Source: Cryptomeria japonica
Taxonomy: Eukaryota; Streptophyta; Pinopsida; Cupressales; Cupressaceae
NCBI RefSeq assembly: GCF_030272615.1
Contig: NC_081414.1
Span: 657,398,292-657,462,291 of the forward strand
DNA: 64,000 nt
Direction: 5' to 3'
Shown: positions 11,444 to 21,818 of the stretch, piece after piece
How positions within the stretch are numbered: position 1 is the stretch's first letter
How the letters are laid out: every line of letters begins with the position of its first letter
Position numbers and translations under genes: made by a program
Notes under the pieces: generated by a model
What the model was told of the DNA's origin: nothing
The model's database searches: none
What the model saw: only the letters and a program-made list of their open reading frames with translations

Positions 11444-11458
11444 TTCTCCTCCCCAAAA
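11444..11458 (-). promoter_or_regulatory. Polypurine tract of the chromovirus
   Basis: On the minus strand this reads TTTTGGGGAGGAGAA, immediately followed by the LTR start TGTAGTAC. It is the expected primer for plus-strand DNA synthesis and fixes the LTR boundary. Confidence 0.85.
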
Positions 11459-11478
11459 TTAGGCTTACTCTTGGAAGG

Positions 11479-14400
11479 CTAAAACATATAAGAATAAATC
11501 TCTCTCATCTTCGTTGCATCCTCCCATGTAGTCGAGGTCACATCATTTGGGTCCCATAGGACCCTTACCTAGTCGATGGTACAACCCCTGAGAGTCAAAC
11601 ACCGATGCTGCAGAATGCACACAAGATCCATAGAAAGCTTCCTGCCCTCGACCTGCAATGCGTTCCAATCAAGAACATGGGTCACATCAGGATGATAAGG
11701 TCTACGAATTGAAACATGAAAAACATTGTGGATGCGGGATAGGCTTGATGGAAAGGAAAGACGATAGGCATCGTGTCCTATTCTCTCAAGGTTCTCAAAA
11801 GGGCCAAAAAAATGAGGCACCAACTTAGAACCCTTTCCATACCAGATCTAACTCTTTCGCAAATGCACTCCCAAGAACACACAGTCGCCAACAAAAAATT
11901 GACAATCCACTTGGTGAGCACCGACATACTTCTTCTATCTATCCTGTGCAACTACTAAATGCCCACGAGTCTACTCAACCAGCTACTCCATCTCTCAAAT
12001 CATATCCGGTCCTATATGCACCCTATCCTTTAACCGATCCCAACTCAAAGGAGTAGGGAAACGATGACCATACAATGCCTAGAAGGGAGACATACCTATG
12101 GAGCTATGATATCCATTATTATAAGAAAAATCCACAAGATATAGATATTCCTCCCAGCACGACTGCTAGTCCATAACATACATGCAAAGCATGTCCTCCA
12201 AAACCTAATTCATTCACACGCTCAGTCTAACCATCGGTCTCTGGGTGATAAGCTAAACTAAAGTTCAACTGGGTCCCCAAGGCATGCTGAAGTGAGGTCC
12301 ACAATGGTGAAGTAAAGACAAGATCTCTATCAGAAATGATCCACCTAGGAATCCCATGCAAGCTCACCACATATTCCATGAAAAATCATGCCACCACTGC
12401 TGCTGTATAGGAAGATCAAATAGGAACAAAATGAGCAACTTTGGTCAATTTGTCCACAATGACCATGATGGCATCATGACGACGTGAAGAAACAGGCAAC
12501 CCCACTATTAAATCCATGGAAATGATATCCCATTTCCAATCTGGCACCAAATTAGGCTGTAAAAGCCCTATAGGGTGTTGATGCTCCACCTTTACCCACT
12601 GACATTCTAAACACTTCGACACAAAATCAGCAATGTCATGTTTCATTCTAGCCCAATGATCTATCTATCTAAGATTTGCATGCATCTTCTTGAAACCAAG
12701 ATGTGCCGAATAAGGTGCACGATGGGCCTTAGTCATGATCAAAATATGAAGTCCATCTAAAGGAGGTACATAGATCCACCCAAGACATTGAAGAAGACCA
12801 TTTGCCTCAAGGTTATATCAAGAATATCTACCCTCTAATGGCCTACCCGTCTCAAGCATGGATCTAACCTCTTGATACTAGGCGTCCTGAGGAAGAATCC
12901 TAAGAATTCTCTCTCTCAAATCCACCCCAAGGGTTAATGCTGCAACCTGATGTTGCCTACAACTCAAAGAATCTGCCACTACATTCTCTTTCCCTTGAAT
13001 ATATCAAACCTCAAAATCATACTCATAGAGGAATTCCATCCATACTTGTTGTCAATCATTCAAGTTCAGCTGCATGAAAATGTATTGCAAACTACGGTTA
13101 TCACTGTGCAGCTCAAACCGATGACCCAACAGAAAATGTTGCCTTCTGACTAAAGCATGAACTACAACTGCCAACTCTAAGTCATGAACTGGATAGTTCA
13201 GTTCATGGTCCTTGACTTTGTGACTCATAGGCTACCACACAACCATCCTGCATAAGCATAGCTCCTATTCCTTCTAAAGAGGCATCTGTGCAAACCATAA
13301 AATCTCTAGGTGGATCAGTAACTGCCAAAATTGGAGCGGTAACATGCACTTCCTTCAAAGTAAGAAAAGATAACTCACACTGTTCTGAACAAACAAACTT
13401 CTTCCCTTTCCTCTGAAGAGAATTGATTGGGAGACCTATTCGGAAAAAGTCCTCAATAAAGTGGCAGTCATATCTGACCAAACCCATAAAAATTCAAAAC
13501 TCAGAAACATTGGTCGTCCCTCACCAATCTACAATGGGAAGGATCTTAGAAGGGTCCACGGATACACCTTCTCCTGAAACTACATGACCAAGATAGTTCA
13601 CCTCTGATTAGAAGAAATCACACTTCGCCAAGTTGGCATAAAGTTGATTCTCCCTTAAGAACTGCAATACCTATCGCAAGTGGCCCTCATGCTCTTCCAT
13701 AGATCTAGAATAGATCAGAATATCATCCAAGAACACAAGGACGAAATGATCAAGGTAGGTGCAAATAAATCCATTCATGAGGCTCATGAAAAATGAAGAC
13801 ACATTCGTCAACCTAAATGACACCACACTAAACTCATAGTGACCATAATGAGTACGAAAAGTCGCTCTATGAATATTTGCATCATGAATGAGCAACTAGT
13901 GATACCCTGATTTTAGATCAATCTTATAGAATGCCTTGGCTCCCTTTACCTGATCAAAAAGATCATCTATTCGAGGCAATGGATATCGATTCTTCATGGT
14001 TACCTTATTCAACTATTGATAATCAATGCATAACCAAATGGAACCATCCTTCTTCTTAATGAAGATAACTAGCACAACCCAAGGAGAAATACTATGACGA
14101 ATGAACCCCTTGGCCAACTTTTCCTCTATCTACAAATTCAACTCACTCAACTCCTGAGTGGTCATCCAATATGGTTCTCTGAAAATAAGTTCTGCTCCAG
14201 GAACTAAATCAATGCGAAAGTCAATATCTCACTTCGAAGGCATACCCAAAATATCAATAGGGAACACATCGACATACTCTTGAAGAAGAGGGTGACAATC
14301 AAGTGTAACTTCCCTATTTCTCTCCTCATCCATGTCCTCAAGAAACTACAAAAATTTGGCATCCCTCACGCATACACCACTTAAGATGCATAGCGGAGAT

Positions 14401-14829
14401 CATAAGAAGGAAAATAGGTCTAGGAATACTAACTATTGTAACTTTCCTGCATTGATCATCTAAATAATCCACTGTCTTCTGACGATAGTCTAGATGCGCA
14501 CTGTGAGATGCTAACCAATCCATCCCCAACACAACTCCATAAGACCCCAAAGGAATAACTCAAAGATCAAGTGAGGTAGCAAAGGGTCCTAGGTCCAACT
14601 CACAACTGGGTTTAAAGGAATCTAGGGCCACACGAAAACTAGTAGCTAGTTCTACTTGCCACTTATCCTTCTGTCTAGCAGACACGAGCCCACACCGCTC
14701 CAAAATGGAGGAAGATATAAAAGAATCAGAAGCACTCGAGTCAAATAGTATTGAGATAAAAATACCACCCAACACACATGCAATCTCGATCACTGTACCT
14801 TGGTGCTCGGCTTGGTTCTCATCAATCAC
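11479..14829 (-). pseudogene. Chromovirus pol: protease, RT, RNase H, integrase, chromodomain
   Basis: Relics lie in the canonical order, in several frames with many stops. Protease is at ~14560-14829, where the active site reads LFDSSASDSFIS instead of the usual DSGAS. GMDWLASH is at ~14500. Reverse transcriptase lies at ~13500-14250 with VFLDDILIYS as the catalytic box. RNase H is at ~13203-13487 (CTDASLEGIGAML). The integrase zinc region is at ~12590-12646 (CLECQWVKVEHQ) and its core start nearby (WDIISMDLIVGLP). The integrase C-terminus is at ~11720-11823 (GPFENLERIGHDAYRL; RIHNVFHVS). A chromodomain-like tail (DWNALQVEG, VLWDPNDV, TTWEDATKMREIY) ends at a TAG at 11479-11481. Frameshifts and stops rule out function. 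Confidence 0.88.
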
Positions 14830-14899
14830 CGCGAAAAAACTCGGTGGGATCTACTTGCATCCCCAACTGTAGGCTCCAATGTTATCGTTCTTTGACTAC

Positions 14900-16080
14900 C
14901 AGTCTAATGAGAATGTTGTGGAGACTGAGCAACTATGTGGCCATACTGACCATAGGAGAAACAAGCTCCTTTGCTAGGTCCTCTACCTCCAGATGGCCCA
15001 CTAGACTGCTGGAAACTTCCCCTACTAGGGGCCTATGAAGAACTCTGAGAGGACTATCTTGGGAAACTCTTCCTACTCCTCTACTAACTCCTATTATTTC
15101 TAGACTGAAAACTATTTCGGCCTTGACTGAAAACTCTATTGCTGCCCACCCTTAGCAGGTGTTTGAAAACTCCTATAAGGTGCAGCAGTCTGGGATTGAT
15201 TCCCTCTAGATCTGGAACCACTGTAAGGCACACTCCCAATCTATACTCCGGACTGACCACCATGAGAACAGGCAAGATTCTACTCTACTAGCCTAGTTTT
15301 CACCACGACTAACTCTACTGATGTAGGCTCAAATACTCTCACACCTCCACTGATGTGGTCATTAAGACCTCTCAAGAAGTGTTGGACCAACATAGCCTCG
15401 TCGTTCCCAATAACAACATACTATTTGAGCTCATAAAACCTATGCTCATGCTAAGCAACAGTCATTCCAAATTGGCATAACGTATGAAACTCACCTGGCT
15501 GACTCTGTCTCCACTGATCTAAGTGAAAGCATGCTTTAAATCTCTCAAGGAAAATCTCCCAAGTCACTATGCGAATGTCTAAACCAATACTCTCCTCCTC
15601 CAACTGCCACAAAATAGAAGCAAAATTTTGAAGATGCATGATGGTACACCTCACCTTGGTGTTACTACCATACAGATGCATGGAAAGACACCTATCCAAT
15701 CTAATCAACCAATTCTCTACCTCAAGTCCGATGCCCGAACCGTTAAAGGAAGGAGAACGAGATCTCATCAGATCTCTCATATGCCCCCTAATGACTGAAT
15801 CCTGGTCCACTAGAACCTCTCTCGTCCTGGGAGACCTCTCTCTCTCCCTCTCCTCAAGATCCTACTGGTAAGACTCTCGCATCTGAGCATGGCCAGGCTG
15901 CTCGATGTCAGGTCTCGGGCCAAGTCTGGCTAACACTTCTTGAAACATCTGCCTCAGCTCCTACCTTTCGGGATCCTTCTCTATAGTGCATTTCTCACTC
16001 TGATGGGCATATTGGACCTACTATACACTCTCATGAGTGGGCTATGGTGAATGACTATGACGGCCTGAACTATGGGCTCA
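14900..16080 (-). pseudogene. Chromovirus gag with many in-frame TAG stops
   Basis: A retrotransposon gag domain is at ~15450-15810 (VENWLIRLDRCL; WEIFLERFKACF; QPGEFHTL). From ~16080 to ~15060 one frame can be read through, interrupted by about a dozen stops, nearly all TAG at places where Gln fits (MTVA-stop-HEHRFYELK-stop-YVV; the Gln-rich linker near 15080-15150). The zinc knuckle at ~14950 reads CFSYGQYGHIVAQS: the second Cys is Tyr and the last is Ser. The start codon is not seen. Confidence 0.82.
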
Positions 16081-16100
16081 AGCTATCGAATAAAAAGAAA

Positions 16101-16253
16101 AACCAAACCAAAACCCTAGCCTCCAAGCCAAAACACTAGCCTCAAAATCAACCAATCAAAATATTCCTTTTGGAAATATATTTTACCTACCCACGTTAGG
16201 TTATATTTTTTATTTCTCATTTCAAATTCAACCAATGAGAATAAACGGTGGTT
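16101..16253. other. Noncoding AT-rich stretch
   Basis: Nothing recognisable is seen between the truncated chromovirus and the 67-bp repeat. The expected primer site and 5' LTR of the chromovirus are not here. Confidence 0.4.
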
Positions 16254-16386
16254 GGGGGAAATATATGAAACACATTTATAATTATAAGTGGGATCTAAAA
16301 AGACATAATATAAGATATGTGGGGGAAACATATGAAACACATTTATAATTATAAGTGGGATGTAAAAAGACATAATATAAGATACT
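16254..16386. repeat. 67-bp tandem duplication, two copies
   Basis: A unit starting GGGGGAAATATATGAAACAC at 16254 repeats at 16321 with only a few differences, both ending in CATAATATAAGATA. High identity suggests a recent local duplication. Confidence 0.92.
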
Positions 16387-16442
16387 TTATTACCATCAAT
16401 TAACTAATAATAAGACTATACAAATAACTATAGGCTATGACT

Positions 16443-16942
16443 NNNNNNNNNNNNNNNNNNNNNNNNNNNNNNNNNNNNNNNNNNNNNNNNNNNNNNNNNN
16501 NNNNNNNNNNNNNNNNNNNNNNNNNNNNNNNNNNNNNNNNNNNNNNNNNNNNNNNNNNNNNNNNNNNNNNNNNNNNNNNNNNNNNNNNNNNNNNNNNNNN
16601 NNNNNNNNNNNNNNNNNNNNNNNNNNNNNNNNNNNNNNNNNNNNNNNNNNNNNNNNNNNNNNNNNNNNNNNNNNNNNNNNNNNNNNNNNNNNNNNNNNNN
16701 NNNNNNNNNNNNNNNNNNNNNNNNNNNNNNNNNNNNNNNNNNNNNNNNNNNNNNNNNNNNNNNNNNNNNNNNNNNNNNNNNNNNNNNNNNNNNNNNNNNN
16801 NNNNNNNNNNNNNNNNNNNNNNNNNNNNNNNNNNNNNNNNNNNNNNNNNNNNNNNNNNNNNNNNNNNNNNNNNNNNNNNNNNNNNNNNNNNNNNNNNNNN
16901 NNNNNNNNNNNNNNNNNNNNNNNNNNNNNNNNNNNNNNNNNN
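16443..16942. other. Assembly gap, 500 N
   Basis: Exactly 500 N, the same length as the other two gaps, so this is a placeholder of unknown real size. It interrupts a Copia gag on the right. Confidence 0.99.
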
Positions 16943-17734
16943 TTTGAGTGGCAAGTTTCCTTTATACTTACCAAATCCTCTCTTGAGCTTTCTAACAAAG
17001 TTTTCTACCTCTGCATCCGAGTCTTCATTGGATCCATTATGGGAAACCTCTTCCTTGACCCTTTTGATGGAATTGAAGGTAACCTCTTTCCTTGAAGATC
17101 CTTCTCCGGTTGTCCTCATATCATAAGTAGTTAGGGAGCCAAATAACTCATCCATTATGAAGTTTTTTAGATCCTTGGCTTCCTCTATAGAAGAGACCTT
17201 AGTGTCATACTTAGATGTGAGTGATCTAAGTACCTTTTTGACAATAACTTTATCAACAACTTCTTCTCCAAGTCCCCTAATGGTGTTCACAGTTTCATCT
17301 ACCCTATGAAGATAATTTGCAATATTTTCTTCATCTTTCATCTTCAAGCCTTCAAGCTGACCTCTTAGTGACTGCATCTTGGCTTCTTTGACTTTGGCAT
17401 CTCCTTTAAATAATCTCTGCAATTTATCCCAAGTCTCTTTGGCAGATGACCAGTGCATAACCTTAACAAACTCATTATCTAAAATCCCACTGAGAATAGC
17501 ATGTTTAGCCTTTGCATTATTCTCATACTCCTTTGCATCTAGGTCTATGGGTGGAATACTAGGGACAATATACCCATTCTTTACAAACATCCAAACATAA
17601 AATCCTAGAGAGGGCATATATGATTCCATTCTTCTGCACCAAAATGCATAGTTGGTTCCATGAAACATGGGGTCTTTAGAAGAAGAGGAGGACTCATTTC
17701 TTGTCATTATGTTCCAAGACCAGAATCTATCCAA
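16943..17734 (-). CDS. Copia gag (UBN2-type), C-terminus in gap
   Basis: About 264 readable residues, open from the ATG at 17734 to the gap. The UBN2/gag-polypeptide pattern is clear: KDPMFHGTNYAFWCRRM, ETWDKLQRLFKGDAKVKEAK, LRGQLEGLKMKDEENIANYL and VIVKKVLRSLTSKYDTKVS. This region forms the Copia capsid-like particle. The TLXXLF-like linker and zinc knuckle would lie in the gap. No stop or frameshift is present in the visible part, so this copy is better preserved than the tandem Copia copies. An in-frame Met (MTRNESSSSSK) about ten codons downstream is an equally plausible start. Confidence 0.82.
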
Positions 17735-17765
17735 GCTAGAGAAATCTTATCTGACTAGGAACCTA

Positions 17766-17778
17766 GGCTATGATACCA
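17766..17778 (-). promoter_or_regulatory. Primer binding site (initiator tRNA-Met type)
   Basis: On the minus strand TGGTATCATAGCC follows the LTR end after a 2-base spacer. It matches the Copia tRNA-iMet primer site (TGGTATCAGAGC) with a small divergence. Confidence 0.8.
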
Positions 17779-17780
17779 AT

Positions 17781-19506
17781 TGTTGAAAACAATGTACCAC
17801 TGAGAGGGGGGTGAATCAGTGGTTCCCAATATTCTAAACCCTTTTAAACTAACTCTTGGTACCGGTTAGAAAATCAAACACAAGGAGGGTATGCCACTGA
17901 TCAAATGCAAACACACAACACATAACATCAGATATACGAGGAACACCCAATATGGGAAAAACCTCGATGAGAAATGTTGCTAGAGTCTATTGCTCCAATC
18001 CAGCCTCACAATAAACATGGTTAGAATGTTTAGGGCACCAACCCAAGGATCACCAATCCCTGATTTTAGGGCACCAACCCAAGGAGAACCAACCCTTGAT
18101 TTAGGGCACAAACCCAAGGAGCACCAACCCTTGCGCTGAGGTCCAACTCAGTGATTATAATAACATATGTCGAAATAATAGTAATAAACTTTTTACAAAT
18201 GAGTTTTGTAATGCTTGCAATCAAAATATTTCACCCGTTTAACTCTTCTCTACTCCTTCTCCTTTGGTTAGTTGACTGTTGGTTCACTATTTGTTGTTTA
18301 TACCCTTTCTTCCTTGATTCTGTCTTGCATAACCTCCACCGGTACACTCTCTTTTCTCCTTCACCTTCGGCAACTTTGTTCCTCAATCTCCCTTGCTGGT
18401 AAAACCTCTGATAAACTCTCTTACCCGCTCAACTTTTCAGTCAGTCAACTCCAACACATATGCTTTTATCTTCTCTATGATCACTCTCTGTTGTCTTAGT
18501 TACTCTTTTTTTTTCTGGCATTTAGCATCAGAATCTTTCATCTTTGGTTTACATATTTTTACTTGGCTTTCCCGCCAAGACCAAAGTTCAAATGGTGGCA
18601 CTCTAGGAATTTTCTCCACTAACTCAATCTGTATCAAATCTGATTGGATCTCATCTCCTCAATTGATGATCTATAGCAGATCAAACATCACTGCCATTTC
18701 TGATGACATTTGCACACACTTTCTATATTTGGCAACCTGCAACTTGTTTTATCGGTCTTGCTCTATCAATCACCATTAATGACTTAGTTGTTTCCTTCAA
18801 CCAATGAGCACGAAGATCAGGTTATCCTACTTTACTTACATCACCAAAAATCTTCTGCATCTTGATTTTCCTCAAGCTGCACTTCTTCTATCATTGACCT
18901 GTGATTTACGAGTTCCTTATTTATAGTCAACCTTCTCATCACCTACCATGTCGATGGACACTTCACCAACCTTTGGATTCTTTCCACATGGCAGCCACAT
19001 GTCATCCTTGTCGACACCCACCTCTGTTCAATCCACTAAGTCAATTTAGATTCATTCACCAACCAAGACATATTACCGGTGCTTGCTCACCGGTTCACTA
19101 ACCCTTCCTGTACATGTCACCTTACCGGTTATCCTTCATGTCGTCTTTCCTCTATTCTTTTGATGGGTCAACCCGACTTGTCATAAAACACACCAATTCA
19201 TCCACTAAGTCTATTTACCAATGAGATTACACCTGCCTTCATACTAGTATTATCCTTGAGTAAAACATGTCATTAACGCACATCTTGATAATTGCGCCTA
19301 CTGATAGATTACTCTTTTCTCTGTTGTCTTTTTCTTTCTTATTGACAGTCATGTTTACTTACTGGTGAACATCCATGTCGGTAACATCTCCTTCTTGCAT
19401 CCTACATTCAACTTGCATACCGATAAACATCCATATCGGTGACATGCTATACTTACCAATTGACATTCTATAGTACCTGTTGACATCAATGACAATGCAA
19501 TGCCAA
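17781..19506 (-). repeat. Copia 5' LTR
   Basis: The left end on the plus strand is TGTTGAAAACAATG beside the primer site. The right end reads GCAATGCCAAG where a Copia LTR of this type would start (element strand) TTGGCATTGCATTGTCATTG, like the LTR starts at 20259 and 26159. The outermost bases at the right are altered, so that boundary is uncertain by a few bases. A G-rich stretch followed by TGAATCAGTGG near 17803-17822 is shared with other Copia LTRs here. Confidence 0.75.
18031..18135. repeat. Three 35-36-bp tandem repeats inside the Copia LTR
   Basis: Units beginning TAGGGCACCAACCCAAGGA start at 18031, 18067 and 18102. The motif itself contains inverted CCAACCC/GGGTTGG-like elements. 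The analogous place in the tandem Copia LTRs (about 21080-21300) holds a different micro-repeat. Confidence 0.85.
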
Positions 19507-20247
19507 GAACCCTAGCGCAAGAGAGGAAAAATCAAGACATGGGTGTTTCCATCTCTCTAGATCCCCCTTATTCTCTTAGAGAATTACTTAATCATCAAAA
19601 TATTTGTAGAGAGGATGATGTTATGTATTTCATTCATTATCTCTCTCCCCATATAACGTTAAGTAAATATGAGGGCTTAGATGATAAGGATCTTCCCTCT
19701 CAATCAACCTAAAAGGATATGCATGATGAAAGAAAGGAAAATCATCTTTGACAAGACATTCCTTCTTCATCTACTAGTACTTTCATGTATTATAACATCC
19801 TTACACTATAAGATTCAAAGATATTCATAACAATGTTCCTCCCAATTCTCAATTAAAAAATTCTTATAGAGTGGCTTTAACAAAATATCAAAACAAGGTT
19901 TTAAAGGATGAGGACTTGGGAAATTTGACCAAGGAATTAGAGTCCCTATAAACCCTCCTAGACAAATTAGTATAGAACTCCTAGGACATGATCATAATTC
20001 TCTCAGTGATGATGTCCTTAGGATTCAAGGCATTAAGGATGATCTTGTAAGACAAAGGATGCGTCAAGAGGCTAAAATGACTTCTTCTTCAAAGACTCTT
20101 TTTTGTTCATTTCATCAAACTCATAATCATGATGCTAATGATTTTCTAGATTTTCAAGATGGTATACAAAAATTAGTTGATAATGGAACTATAAAAATCA
20201 ATGAAGACAATCCATCTTCTTCTTGTCCTAAATCTCAAAAAGTCTAA
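19507..20247 (+). pseudogene. Relic of a Ty3/gypsy-type gag
   Basis: Two open pieces are seen: 19500-19712 (no recognised domain) and a frame open from ~19910 to 20247. The latter contains LFCSFHQTHNHDANDFLDF followed by IQKLVDNGTIKI. This matches the layout of the modified zinc knuckle in the gag protein at 46316-49726 (FCQFHRQPGHDTEKCFSLK then IQDLIDNNTISV), although the final Cys is missing. I infer an old Tat/Athila-like gag fragment that was later hit by Copia elements on both sides. Confidence in the lineage is modest. Confidence 0.55.
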
Positions 20248-20258
20248 ATATACACCTA

Positions 20259-21744
20259 TGTTGGCATTATGTAAACCGGTATGAGGACATAATGACATTG
20301 TGTGTTGTCATTGATGTCAATATGCTGAAGAGGTTAGAACTGGCATATGTGAGAACTGGTATAATACTGTAAACCGACATTTGTGCCAAAGTGAAGTGGT
20401 GTGTTTTTTGAAGGTGAACCGGCATATGGTTATGGGAACCAGCACATGGAAGCGTTGTATGACTACCGGTTGGTAGTCTCAACTTCAGGGTTTTTGGTTG
20501 AAGTGCTTCAAGCCTGTGTGGCTCAACCAGTGATGTTGTGTGATGAGTTAGAATTGTAACAAAGAACAGATCATGTAGCCACGTCAGCCTTTTGTGCGTG
20601 AAGGATCTTGCATGAAGGAGATTGTTCCTATCTACCTCGGGAATGTGCGAAGTCTGTAAATGGTGATAACATGTGATGGGTTATCAGCCACCATGAAATC
20701 GGTGGAAAATGGACGATGGAGAAAGTCTTGAGATTGGATCAAGAACTACTGCATTTAATGCAGTATGCTCAATGGTCAGGATTGAACTATTTGAATTCCT
20801 TAACCTAATAGGTTTTGGGTTTAGGGTTTATGCTATCGACCTATCTATTTTCCTTTAAGGTCGATGTTGTGTTTCTTTCTGAGGTTGTTGGAAAAAGTTG
20901 TGTGTGTGTATCCAAGAGAAGAGATACATGATTCTTTCCAAACCAGAGGAGAGAAGTGATACCTACAGAGTGTAAGTATAGAAGGTGAAGAGGAGCTTAA
21001 GAGGATTTGCATTGGCATTGAGTGTTGTTATCAGATCATTGTAATACCTGTTGATCTCTAATCACTTCAACAAATGAGAAATCCCTTAACAGGGTACCTT
21101 TAACCGGCTTGCTGTAAATCCTTTAATAGGGTGATTCAAAACCATTGAGTTCTTGAAATCCTCTAACAAGGTAACCTTTAACAGGGTTTAACCCTTAACT
21201 TGGTATTCTAGCCATCCCTTAACTGGGTGATCCCTAATAGGATCGATTCCTAACAGAACCTATTGTACCAGTCTTTAACCGAAAAAGGCTCCTAATAGAG
21301 TAGACTTCTAAAGAGTTCAAAAACAAACTTGTGGGTATTCATCCCCACCGTGGTTTTTCCCAGTTGGGTTTCCACGTGAAAAATGAGTGTGTCATGTGTG
21401 ATGTCTTCTTCATGTGATGCTTTGTTGTTTTCTGTCAAGTGGTGAATCATGTTGATCTAGTTGCTCATATATATCTTTGATGGTAGATTACCTGTTCATG
21501 CATTAGGGTGAAATGGAAATGAAGTGTTAGATTATATGAGAAGATAAGTGTCAACCAGTTTAGCCTTGTCTCAGTCATTCTGGGTTTTGCCGGTTGTACT
21601 CTGTTTTAGGACCGGTGTTACTGTTTGTCTGTCAATGCACAGTGTCTGCTGATAAACGAGTTTAAGAGTGTGTTTTTTTCTATACTGATTCACCCCCCCC
21701 TCTCAATATTGGTTTGGTACTATCCGTTCATCATTGAGATATCA
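20259..21744 (+). repeat. Copia tandem, first LTR
   Basis: Starts TGTTGGCATTATGTAAACC and ends TTGAGATATCA, 1486 bp, followed after 2 bases by a primer site. Compared with the central LTR the first ~175 bases show about 15 differences by eye, so the two have been separate for a long time. The end region carries a C-rich tract then CTCTCAATATTGG, as in the other Copia LTRs. Confidence 0.88.
21078..21300. repeat. Micro-repeat array in the Copia LTR
   Basis: Many variants of a CCCTTAAC-AGGGT motif recur every ~15-25 bases (ATCCCTTAACAGGGTACC, CTTTAATAGGGTGATTC, CCCTTAACTGGGTGATCCC, and so on). Each is imperfectly palindromic around TTAA. The same array is present in the central LTR at about 26977-27200. 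Confidence 0.7.
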
Positions 21745-21746
21745 AT

Positions 21747-21758
21747 TGGTATTAGAGC
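21747..21758 (+). promoter_or_regulatory. Primer binding site of copy A
   Basis: TGGTATTAGAGC, one transition away from the tRNA-iMet site TGGTATCAGAGC found in copy B. Confidence 0.85.
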
Positions 21759-21818
21759 ATCCTCCAAGTCCTCTGTGTTATAAGCTTAACTGCTTGTGGT
21801 AAAGATCCCAGTCTAATA

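Larger units (their letters stand above)
8986..16100 (-). mobile_element. Decayed Tekay/Del-like Ty3/gypsy chromovirus, 5' end missing
   Basis: The element runs on the minus strand with its 3' LTR at 8986-11443. Going leftward from about 16080 come gag, a degenerate zinc knuckle, protease, reverse transcriptase, RNase H, integrase and a chromodomain-like tail, then a polypurine tract against the LTR. No 5' LTR or primer site is found before the gap at 16443, so the element is truncated near 16100 or its 5' end was lost. Coding parts are riddled with stops and also carry frameshifts. The C-terminal pattern (LRGCTID, VLWDPNDV, TTWEDA) is closest to chromodomains of the Tekay/Del lineage. Confidence 0.88.
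16943..19506 (-). mobile_element. 5' part of a Ty1/copia element
   Basis: The minus-strand Copia element is represented by its 5' LTR (17781-19506), primer binding site (17766-17778) and the first ~265 codons of gag. The remainder is lost in or beyond the gap at 16443-16942; no pol is visible on the far side. Confidence 0.85.

Noticed and set aside
16437-17126. Long open frames across N runs (also at 31776-32605 and 53407-54046)
   Set aside because: Artefacts of unknown bases lacking stop codons.
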